A DNA stretch of 64,000 nucleotides from Lithospermum erythrorhizon. Lineage: Eukaryota > Streptophyta > Magnoliopsida > Boraginales > Boraginaceae. Below, piece after piece: positions 35,600 to 46,526 of this stretch (within the stretch, counting starts at the first letter, position 1; the number at the start of each line of letters is the position of its first letter). The DNA lies in contig JADFUC010001079.1 in the NCBI GenBank assembly GCA_019722365.1, forward strand, positions 62,001 to 126,000, read 5' to 3'. The notes under the pieces were generated by a model. The model was not told the DNA's origin. It saw only the letters and a list, made by a program, of their open reading frames with translations, and did not search any database. Made by a program: the position numbers and the translations under genes.

Positions 35600-38500
35600 C
35601 TACTTGACTCGAAATTATATCCTAAGTTATCTCTTACATTTCTTGTTTAGTGTAGCGAACAGCACTTGACTTCGGAGTTGTAGGGACTCTTGAGCCTGGT
35701 ATATAACGCACTCAGATGAAGGTGTCAGAATTTTTTTTGTTGGACTCTTTCTTGAGTATAAAATGATGGATGAAAAATTTGTTGATGAGCAAGTCCATCA
35801 ACTTGAAGTCATTTTCTTGAGATTCATGCTAAGAAATAGCCTCTTCTTAGAAAGATTTCAAATTACTTGAAACATAGCCAGCCAGGCAGCCGATTCTGAA
35901 AATTAGCATTAAATGCCGTATGTATGTGTGAGACCCAGCGAAGTGTTGACAGCTTCGTGGCCCGATCCGTATGTGAGGAAGCGAAGACTAATGTTGTTGA
36001 ATATGGACTTCCTCCTAAAAGGACGAGAATAGTTTGGTCTAATGATTACGTTTGAATTGGGGTGAATTTAGATGAGGATAAAATTTAAAAATTAACCTAG
36101 ATTAGGTATCCCCAGGTGAATGTTTTAAAATGTTGTTTGAATAATATTTTATTTACAAAGGTGAGATCTGGTGAAAGTTGGTGAAATATAGCCCAAAAAC
36201 ACCATTAACTACATTACACCCCAATTTGGGTTAATGAAAATGAGGTGAAATCATTTAACTTTTCGTTAACCTAAGTGAATACAAAATAAAACTCAAAGGG
36301 GGATAAACTTAAAATATACCTAAATTCACAGGTTCCTTTGAAACCAAATGGGCAATAAAATAACTTCATTGAAAAAAAGGAATTTTTATCTTCTCTCCTA
36401 ATATATGACAAAATTTTCTTGTATTATTATTAACTATTGATCATTTCTTTTGTAAACCTGACTTTTTATATTAGAGTTTAAATTTTTTTTAATATTATTA
36501 TTATTTTGTCTTATAATATTCTTATTTTTATTGGTTGATAAGTTTATGTCTTCTAAAAATAAAATCAATTAATATCTTAATAAGATATTTTGGCCTTAGA
36601 TGATGAGTTAAATTGATATGGAAAAAGTATATTACAAGTTTGTTAATGCAAGTAAAGCATTATACAATATACATGAAAGTAATGGTTAGTTTCAAATTTC
36701 CCTTGTTTTTTTTCTTCCCTTTATTGGGCCAATCACAACTATATTAAGTTTATTTAATTGATTTCTAACCAAATTTTTTTATTTATTATAATTGATTGTT
36801 TGAATTTATTAATATAACTTTTTGTATTAAAATTAAAAAAAAAATCTTTTTTTTATCTCCTAATATTATTATTTTTATTGATTAATATTATTCTCTCTTC
36901 TTGAAAATAATAAAATCCATTATTATTTTAATAAAGTACTTTTGAAATTTGGATAATTAATTGAATTGAGGCAGAAAAGTAATATCACATGAATAACCTT
37001 TTTTTCTTTTTTAGATTTAGGAAGCTGCATCCATTCCAACTTCATTTAGTCAAATTATTCACATGCCATTGTTAAGCTGTTCAGCTTGTGTAGGCATTTT
37101 TTTGCTAAAGTGGCTGGAAAGATTGATTTAAATGTACAAAACTTATTTTATACTCGGTACATTTTTGGAGAAAGTAAAGCGGTAGCATTTTAATAAAAAT
37201 AGAGAAAAATAGTATTTTCATCTAACAAATATTGTATAGTTGGATTTTATTTTTATTTTTATCAAGCGATGAATTTTATTTTAAAATGAGAGTCATACAA
37301 ATTTTGTAATACAAAAACATAAAAATACAATGGATAGATTTGTTTAAATAAGTGTGAGCTGCTTGCGTGAAGAGCCTGGAATTATTACAGAAGTGTGCGA
37401 GCTTGAATCTTTGGAGCAAGGGAAGAAGTTACAGAGTCTTATTTTTGAAGAAGTAATTAATGAATTGCAGCACCCAGGCGGGTAATTGATGTGATTTCTT
37501 GAGAGAAAAGAAATGATTATTATGGGTTTGTGAAACCTATACATCTTATAAAATCAGCGTGTTGTTTGTTTATTCCGCATTATTTTTCTTTACGTTTGTC
37601 ATCTCCCCGAATTAGTATGATATGCTCATTACAGTTGGCATTGTTGTGCATCTTGGATGGGATCTGGAGTTATTGTCAATTAATAGGATTGTCGATAATG
37701 GTGTGGGTCACCAACGATTAGTATGAGGCTTTAGTTGTAAGTTGGTGGATCTCTTTGGATTACTGTTAATGATATCGAAATAGTTTTGATGATTGGAGAT
37801 GCTATTCGGAGAATTTGTATGGCTGGTTTGAAAGATGGTGATCACAAATTGTATGTACTCTTTGGTATGTAGTAATATGGTGGAAAATGAGATTATTTAA
37901 AAGGCGAAGATTCCATTTTAATTTATGTTTTCTTTTTTCCTTTCTTGTTCTTACCATCATTTACTTTTTATTCATTATTCAATAAATATAAAATTTATAT
38001 TATTGAATTTGTCTTTAAAATTTTCATAATATTAGTTTCCATAATATTCCCGAGTCATAATGAAAAGATAATTAATTTTCAAAGATTAACATTAAAAAAA
38101 AAAAGTTAAAACCAATAATTATAAGGAATTGGAGCGTAGTAAAAAGAAACTTTGAGTTCAAAATGAAAAAATTCAATCATGTCAGCAATTGCCAAATTAG
38201 ACTTTATTCGAGTACGAACAAGTTTAGGCCATGGGTTTTTAAGTATGAACGACTTTTCAAAGTACTGATATAGATAAAATTTTTTATTGAACGATTCGAT
38301 ATGCGTCTTAAATAAAAAATAGAATATCTATCGTCTTTTTATCACTTTTGAATCTTTTGTATTGTATACATAAATATCAAGCTTTATTTATTCTTTGAAG
38401 GGAAGTCATTTCTTTTCTGTATGACGATATAGTCGACGATTTTTAAATTAATTCAGCTTTATCGTGAAGTGATTCGATCGTCTTGATTGTAAGCGGTGGG

Positions 38501-39240
38501 AAGGCGACCGTACAGCAGCTCATAATCGCTTCCAAAGAACTATAAGCACATGGCTTGAAGGGCGAGGGCGTTACTAGACTTTTAAGCCTTAGTGAATTAA
38601 GGGGAAATAGATGCCAGAGATGGAGGTGACACCAAGCCTCTTAATCTGCTACATCGATACCTATTTTAGGAGACCATATTTATACCATATATAATCTCAA
38701 AACTCATTGGAGATTTCTGAGTGAGAAATCAATTGTGCATTCCTTATTTTTACCCTCTAATGAAAAAGTGTTGGTTTTCTCTGATAAGCTTTTTAAAATC
38801 GTGGTGTAGCCGCTGCGTGATAAACATCCATAATAATAAATGTTAAATATGTAGAAATAATGTATGTTAATTTATTTGTTTCTTATGAGTACTAATTTAT
38901 TTATCTCTTTCATTTGAATGGGATAGCTGATTATTGTAAAATCGATATTGCGTTTGTTGAAACTTCACCAGCCATTAAGTAATCAATAAGCTTAACATCA
39001 TAAATCTTAATTATTTCTTAACATTGAATTTCAAAATACTAATTCATGTTACGTAATTTATGAATTCTATTTTTTCTCAGTTATAAAAAATTATCTATAA
39101 AAATAATGAAATAATTTAGCATCTTTAGGCAGTGCAGTACAAAATAGTAGAATTAATCTGGGGAGGTGTCAATTGATGAGAGACCGAAGTCCACGGGGTT
39201 AGAGGTAATTTCACAGTGACTTTTACACTTAATTACAACT
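35600..39240. other. AT-rich intergenic region
   Basis: This 3.6-kb stretch has only short shadow frames. At 36030-36350 'ggggtgaatttag' and the later 'ctaaattcacaggttcc' hint at a weak inverted repeat, too degraded to call. Nothing else is supported. Confidence 0.5.
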
Positions 39241-39249
39241 TTATTTAAC

Positions 39250-40548
39250 TTCAATTTTTCCTTGTTGTGTATATAGACATCAGTGTTTCAACATCTTCAG
39301 TGAGTTAGTTGCAAAACATTCTACTCTTTTGAGGTCTTTCTTCACCATTTCCTTTTATATATTCTTAATAATATATTGCTTTGATAAGTCGAAAAATAAA
39401 TACGGAATAACTCTGGAAAACTTGTATGTGGGTCTTAATTATTTTTTGTTCGCTGTTTTGAGGTATCTAATTTTTTGAAAAATATATTTTTATTAAGTAT
39501 TTTTTCAAAAATTATACTCGTTCTTTTAAAATTTATGTTGTTCATTCTCTAAAATTTTTGTAATTTTTTCTACTTACAGTATATGGTATTAAATTCTCCG
39601 CCCCTTATAAAAAAAATTCCTCGTAATTCATGAGGATTTTATTTTGTGGGTTTTTGGGGTTTCTTTCTTTTATAGTGGTATTGTTTAAAAATATTTTATT
39701 TTCAGCTGTTTAGAAGAAGTTTCTGGAAAAAAAAGACGTATAAGTTCTTGATATCTCATAATTGTTGATTTTGAATTATCGCATGTTAAAAAATATATGT
39801 AGATACTATTTAATTATTTATTCATGTGATTTCTATGAAGGATAATTATTCACAAATAAGTATTATTTATTATAATTAGTTAGGATAAATACAATTCATA
39901 TAAATTAGTTAGAGTAGTTATCTAGTGTAATTAAAATTGGAGTTGTTTACATTGATTATTCTTTTATGTTTATATTGTAGATATTATCTTCTAAACTGAT
40001 TCTATAAATATAACTACAAAGCCATAGGCACATAATTATTTATTCTCTTTCTCTGTCCGCTAAGCTAACTCTTGCATGGTATTCTGTGCAATAACACCTA
40101 GCTCGAGGTGTCGTTAATGTGAGGGTTTCACACTTTTATAATTATATATTCTCTCAATATTCTATCAATTTCCGTCCTTTTCACTTTTTCGTTTAGTCGT
40201 GCTTTGTGTTAGACTAGATATTCTGATTTTCTGTATTGAAGAGGGTAATATATATTTTATATGTTGATGTGTATGAAAAAAATTTAATCAAATAAAAAAA
40301 AGTATGATGGTGTTCTTTTGTATACGGAAAATTTTGGGATTTCCTGAGAATTGCCAGTGAATTTGTGATATCGTTTTATGATATGTTATGTCTTCGGTCT
40401 GGATAATATACGTTGAAAAGGTTAATGTTATAACGGATGCAAATCTAGACTACTGGAATTATGTAAAAATACATAAGAAAGTAAATTAATTTGGATAGTG
40501 ATGGATTGAAGATTAGTGGAATATTTATATGAATTAAATTTCGTTTGA
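39250..40548 (+). promoter_or_regulatory. Promoter and leader of HIR copy 1
   Basis: Paralogous upstream sequence supports a leader here: 'gggtcttaattattttttgt' (39433) matches 'gggtcttaattattgtttgt' upstream of the second copy (45122). The ATG follows 'tttgagattttaagca', opposite 'ttgcagattctaagca' in copy 2. This suggests a 5' UTR intron ending about ten bases before the start, common in HIR genes. A copia LTR relic lies inside this interval. Transcription start is not defined. Confidence 0.4.
39877..40089 (+). mobile_element. Ty1/copia LTR relic with PBS trace
   Basis: The sequence has the layout of a small copia LTR. It starts near 'gttaggataaatacaattca' and continues with 'gtagatattatcttctaaac', a TATA-like 'ctataaatata', a CT-rich leader and 'gctaagctaactcttgca'. 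It is followed at once by 'tggtattctgtgc', a damaged form of the copia primer-binding site TGGTATCAGAGC. No gag or pol follows, so this is a truncated or solo remnant in the upstream region of a HIR gene. Confidence 0.65.
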
Positions 40549-40559
40549 GATTTTAAGCA

Positions 40560-42416
40560 ATGGGTCAAGCTCTTGGTTGTGTTCAAGTGGATCAGTCTAC
40601 TGTTGCTATGAAAGAGCAATTCGGGAAGTTCAGTAAGGTGCTTGAGCCGGGGTGTCACTGCATGCCCTGGTGTTTTGGCTACCAGAACGCCGGTAGTCTA
40701 TCGCTGCGTGTTCAGCAGCTAGACGTTCGTTGTGAGACTAAAACCAAGGTTTGGACTTTGAAGTCTCTACTGATATGCTGATATGCACCACTCACTCATC
40801 TACATATAGTTACATTTCATTTATTTATTGAGGCGTTAATTGACACACATTAACTTTTTTTTAAATCAAACGAGTAATGGTAATTTCACATTAAAAAAAT
40901 TGGCTACTTAATGTTCAATTGAACGGTGTGCATAAAGTGTTGTATGTTATGTGGCCGAAGCAAAAACTTATATGTCAATATCATTGCCCTCTTAAAATTA
41001 CGGAACTAATTATTACCATGCCACTAGTAAAGTGCGTTGAAAATACTCTTCATTGATATTTTTTCAAATACTTTGTACACATATATAAAATATTTGAGTT
41101 TAAATCCAAATATTGAACTTGACCATCTTATTGAATCTTTTTGAAGGGAGTATAAGACTACAGGCTTAATTGCTTATAATCCACTTTTCGATTTTATAAA
41201 TTGGTCGGTCTATGAAAATGAAAGTTTATTTAGTAGAGTAGTGACATTACATGTTGTCTGTCCATTTGAAGGGTGGTTATACTTGTTTCCGTTTCAGGAT
41301 AATGTGTTCGTCATAGTGGTTGCTTCTGTCCAATATCGTGCTATGGCTGAAAAAGCTTCTGATGCTTTCTATAAGCTCTCCAACACTAAGGCACAAATCC
41401 AATCTTATGTGTTTGATGGTACGTATAAAGTGTGGTAATGGTTATTTGATGGTTAACTTGTGCCAGATTCTGTTTTCTGTTTGTGAGTATCACGGTTCCT
41501 AATTATAATATTGAATATAATAGTTAAAAAGCAAAATTTCCAGTTTCCACTGTCATTATTTTCTTAAATATTCAATTTTGGTCGCATACCAGTTATCAGA
41601 GCTAGTGTGCCGAAATTGGAGTTAGATGCTGTATTTGAACAGAAGAACGACATAGCCAAAGGTGTGGAGGATGAACTCGAGAAGGTAATAATATATCCTC
41701 CAGTGCAAGTAAACATGTATTTGCTGTTTGAATATTCTCCTATCGTAATTGGTTTAACCTCCGAACCATTGTAGGCTATGTCTGCTTATGGATGGGAAAT
41801 TGTTCAGACCCTCATTGTGGACATTGAACCAGATGCTCACGTGAAAAGATCCATGAATGAAATAAATGCTGGTAAGCTTTTTGTTATTCCAAGTGGTCCA
41901 ACAATCACTCAGAAAGAGGAATTTCCCGAATGGTTATTGTAGATGTAGATGACATGAATACCTATTGCCACTGTTGAGACTTAAGGCAACATTGACTATT
42001 TCGAATGTCAAGCCATATCTTACTATTCTTATGCATACTTGTTTGTTGTCCTAACAGCTTCTAGACTAAGGCTTGCTACAAGTGAGAAGGCCGAAGCCGA
42101 GAAAATACTGCAGATCAAGAAGGCTGAGGGAGAAGCTGAATCAAAATACTTGTCGGGACTTGGTGTTGCTCGTCAGCGACAGGCAATTGTGGATGGTCTG
42201 CGCGACAGTGTGCTTGCTTTCTCTGAGAATGTTCATGGAACATCTGCAAAGGAGGTGATGGACATGATTATGGTGACTCAGTACTTCGACACACTGAAGG
42301 AAATTGGAGCATCATCGAAGTCATCTGCAGTGTTCGTTCCACATGGACCTGGTGCTGTAAGAGACATTGCAACACAGATCAGGGATGGTCTCCTTCAAGC
42401 TGAAGCTTCAAAGTAG
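40560..42416 (+). CDS. HIR: Hypersensitive-induced reaction protein, copy 1
   Basis: Five exons: 40560-40748, 41298-41418, 41593-41684, 41775-41871 and 42058-42416, all GT..AG, giving 285 aa. The start [16 protein letters not shown] carries the Gly2 and Cys7 lipidation-type residues that anchor HIR proteins at the plasma membrane. The SPFH/prohibitin domain covers about residues 5-190 ([57 protein letters not shown]). A charged helix follows ([20 protein letters not shown]), then [20 protein letters not shown] and [19 protein letters not shown]. Family knowledge: HIRs form oligomers in microdomains and associate with NB-LRR immune receptors and cell-death responses. The frame is intact and the length is normal. 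Its tandem partner lies about 4.1 kb downstream. Confidence 0.96.
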
Positions 42417-43840
42417 ATAACCTCTATGCACTAGACTCATAGTGTGTCGCTTAATGTTTTTAAATGCTTTGATTAGTATGGTATTGACGGATAAGTACTA
42501 GCTTTTTATTGGTGGTTTGAAGTATTATGCTTGCTTAGTAGTGTGACTAATGATATTGGTGTTGCTTGACAATCTTCTCATCTATCCTTGAGAAAGTATT
42601 TAAGGATGAGTTGTAGTCTAATATTCATATTATTACACATTATGACCCATGCTTAGTTTTTTCTTCTGTTTCCATGATCCCTGAAATTATTATGAAAGTT
42701 GACCTCCAAGTTGATTGTTTCTTTAGAATGTATATATTGCACTCGGTACTATGGGTGATTGCTGATAAACTGCAGTGCTTAGCTTCTTTATAATGCTTAA
42801 AGAAATAGTTTATTTGCTTTTGCTAAGTAATCACTATATTAATTGAAAATATCTAATAGTTCTTGCACTATCTAGAGTGTCATTTTCGGAGAATTAAAAG
42901 AATTAATAGTAATGTCTACCAAGTTTACAAAACGGTTAATCAGAAATAACTTTTATGCAATTCTTGGTCTTACGTGGCAATTCTTGATCTCAATTCTTAG
43001 GATTCTTCTGATTATTCTTTATTTTTTTGCTTTTCTAGGTTTGAAGCCCATTTGAGTAATGCAAAGTAAAATTATCGGTAATGTAAAAAATAACATGTGA
43101 TCTAGATTGTTTTCAGGATGTGTATTAGTATTGTTTCTCCAAAGATTCAAGGCTCGGATGTTTTTTATTTTTTTGTGTAAACTTAGGATTTAACTTTCGA
43201 AGGTTTCATTTTCCCATGATAATACACATATTGATGGTAAATAGTCTCTTGCTCATTTGAAATTCCAATACAAATAATGGAATACCAACGCAATGACGAT
43301 GCAAAGCAGATTCAATTTGATGGGTTGTCCTTTATTGAAGATAGTAGGTTGGGTTATTTCTAGATTCGAACTTGGGTTTAGAGTTTAAGGTCAAGTTCCA
43401 ACATGTAGCCATGGCAAGGTTCTTACATGATGGAGTAAATGTTTCGATTGAGGTGGATGAGTTAAAAGCCGAGATAATTTCTAATAATTAAATGGTCAGG
43501 AGGATCACTACAAAAAAAGAGAAATTATTTTGAGCTACCATCCTCCTCATAGACTTAAGTAAATTTAGAATTAATGATGCTCAATTATGAATTATTTTTA
43601 AATAAAATTTATTAATTGTCCCTTTCTCCTTCACAACTATGAAAAATATTTTTAAATAATTTTATAGAATTTTTATGTATATCGATATTAGTTCGAGATC
43701 TAACTTGTCATTGTGAGTCACTTTTTTTATGGTTAAGATTCTGATAATTAATGTCAGCTATAGAGAATTGAACTGGTCACTTGAGTTAATTTGTAATTCT
43801 TTTTTCGTTCTTGAGGTCGAGAGTTAGAATGCCGTTGTGA
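42417..43840. other. 3' flank of HIR copy 1
   Basis: The 3' UTR (about 42417-42700) is followed by AT-rich intergenic DNA. A CACTA-like 'cactacaaaaaaagag' occurs at 43506, but no partner end was found. Confidence 0.4.
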
Positions 43841-44470
43841 GTCTAAACACTCAACCAACATAGAATTTTAAACTGTCACCGGTTGTTATAGTTTCTTTGT
43901 AATTTTAATAAAAAATTATTTATTTCAATGGTTAAATAAACACTCGGCAATAAAAGGAATTTTAGCTATGTCACCCGATTCTTATATAGTTATTTGGTCA
44001 TTTTTCATAAAAAAAGTTATTTATTTTAACGGTTCGATAAATTTCAGCCAAAGCATAGATGTATCACATAGTTGAGTTATTTGTTTAATGTTCAACAAAC
44101 GCCAAATTTCGGCTATCACACCATTATTATAGTTAAATTTGGTCATCTTCGCCAAAATATTTATTTATTTTAGCAGTTAAATAAACACTCAACCAATGTA
44201 GAAATTTTCGGCCTTATCACCACGATTGTTATACTTAGGCTGGTCATTTACATAAAACGTTATTTATTTTAGGTTTAATAAATACTCTTAATATAGAATT
44301 TTTCAACTCTGTCATACGATTATTATAGTTAATTTGGTCATTTAAACAATTATTTATTTTAATGGTTCAACCAATGACATAATAAAATTCTAGCTACATC
44401 ATACGATTGTTAAAGTTAGCTGGCCATTTTCGTAAAAAGGTTATTTATTTTAAGGGTACAATGAGTACAA
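43840..44470. repeat. About 90-107-bp degenerate tandem repeat
   Basis: Six to seven units share 'ttatttattttaacggtt', 'aataaacactcaacca(a)', 'tagaatttt', 'ctatgtcac' and 'gattgttatagttaatttgg'. Unit starts are near 43912, 44019, 44159, 44258, 44348 and 44440. It is non-coding and lies between the two HIR genes. Confidence 0.75.
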
Positions 44471-45618
44471 AAGGTCGCATCCTCTTCTATATATGTTTTA
44501 AAAACAAGATAAATAATTTAGTAAAAACTAAGGAATTGGTAGTTGGTACCAAATACTCCCAATGAATTGAGATTTTCGATTTTATTATTGAAACTTTGAA
44601 GTTTGACCATAAATTACCTAGTATTCATTACTATAATAAATATAATAATATAAATATAATTAAATGTGTTTTTTAAAGTATTATTATTGGTTATCTTTGA
44701 CTATTTAAACAAAATGTTATTTGAGATCACATTATATATCTTCTAAACTGAAAACGTCAATTTAAAATAATTAAAAAATTATAATTTACGATGATTAAAT
44801 ATAGGATTTGATTTTGCAATTCAAGCATTAATAACCTAATTACACTTCAATGTCGCATGTTTATCCTCATTTTCTTTCATAAAAATTGGTAGATAATTAT
44901 GTATTGATAAATATCAAAAATATAAATATAATTCAATACCAAAAATAAAATATAATAATTATTTGACTGAATGTAAAAATCAAATTAGTCTTTATGACGT
45001 CATTTTCCCAGTAATATACTCTGTATGTATGACCCACACTATAGCAGTGTGCCAGTGTCTAATCAGTGACTTGTTGCTAAATCATAAGCATATCTTCCAA
45101 GGCTTTTCATCATTGTTTGGGGGTCTTAATTATTGTTTGTTTTCATCATTTTTTTCAAGTTTTCAATTATTCAGCTGCAGAATCATTATTTTTATGGACA
45201 ATAATTTTTACACTATACCACTTCACTTTTTTATAATTTTTCATTTACTATTAGATTAAAAGTGGAGTGTTATTAAAAATCATTAGCCATTTTTATATAG
45301 GGGTTTATGAAGTAATGTAGACAAGAAAAATTAAAAAACTCTAAAAAATTAGGGAACGAACCAAATAATTTTTTTAAAAATTATATATTTTCAATAGTAA
45401 ACATTTTTTCTTTTGAAGAGTTAGGACTATTCCCTCCCCTAACTGCATGAGGATATTTTGGTCCTAGCTTTAGGCAGTTGTACTTTTAGTTTCATTACAA
45501 TTCTGATTTGGGTTTTCTTTCCTAGGTTGATTTGTTGTTTGAAGCCCTTTTCTTTTTGTAAGTTTGTGGAAAATTGTACGGAGCTTCACAATTGTTGATC
45601 TTGCATGTTTGATAATAA
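44471..45618. other. Intergenic and leader region of HIR copy 2
   Basis: AT-rich to about 44960. From about 45040 to 45560 there are segments matching the upstream region of HIR copy 1 ('gggtcttaattattgtttgt'), so this probably includes the promoter and first non-coding exon of copy 2. Confidence 0.35.
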
Positions 45619-45817
45619 TATTCCCTCCGTCTCTAAAAGATTGTCATATTTTATTTTAATGATTTGACTTTTTTTCAATTTTGAAGTCAAATAACTTACT
45701 ATTAACTTGATAATTTTGATTGAAATAAAAGTTTTGATGTGAATCAAGATAGTTAAATTTGTTAATCTTTGATCATGAAAAGACAAATGTGATAATTTTT
45801 TAGGGATGCTGGTAGTA
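45619..45817. mobile_element. Stowaway MITE in HIR copy 2 leader
   Basis: The left end TATTCCCTCCGTCTCTAAAA and the inverse of the right end (TACTACCAGCATCCCTAAAA) pair, with TA at both borders. The interior is non-coding (199 bp in all). The small frame across it on the minus strand is not a gene. Confidence 0.75.
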
Positions 45818-46526
45818 TTTATTTGTCTGATTTCTGGCCTTACTCATTTTCTTGTGCTCTGAGAATAACCCTGTTGTGTAATATGATGGTTAAGTGGATT
45901 AAATTTAATTGGAATATGGATGAAGGAATAGTTGGCTAAGAAAATGATTGTTTCCCTGCTATTTCATACATATTTTTATATATTGTGATTTTTGAACCAC
46001 CACTTCAACCGAGGTAGATCTGCCGTGCGCTAGATGTGGATGGACAATATAATAACATAGATAGAAAAAAAAGGGATGAGGGGTGGAGTAATGTATTACT
46101 CCGGTAGTATTTTTTAGCTAATTTAAGTGCAGTCATTTGACAAGCATTAAGATGCTCCTATGCGGGGTAGGAAACCATATGATAGTAGCCAACCTTACCC
46201 CTCGAGGTTCTTTCCGAATTGACCAAGAGTGTACTAGAAACACTATATTCTATGTCACAATAGATAAGAAGTATAGGTCGTGTAATGAGTCATTTCGATA
46301 TATTCTATTATATCCAAGAATCATAGAATATACAATCTTTGACTCCATAGGACATGGAAGAAGTCATTTGACATATTCTAAGGATATTTTTTTTTTCTCA
46401 GTTAGAATGGCATGTGATGTGATTCTATAATATGGTATATTTTCGTCTAGATAGTACATTTGAAAAGATTGATTTGAACATTAGGGAAAATTTACATGTA
46501 CTTAGTTTCGTTGCAGATTCTAAGCA

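Noticed and set aside
36030..36350. Possible MITE with 'gtgaattta' inverted text
   Set aside because: The inverted match is short and the ends do not agree; there is no target duplication.
43506..43521. Single CACTA-like end 'cactacaaaaaaagag'
   Set aside because: No matching inverted end or target duplication was found, so a full element is not claimed.
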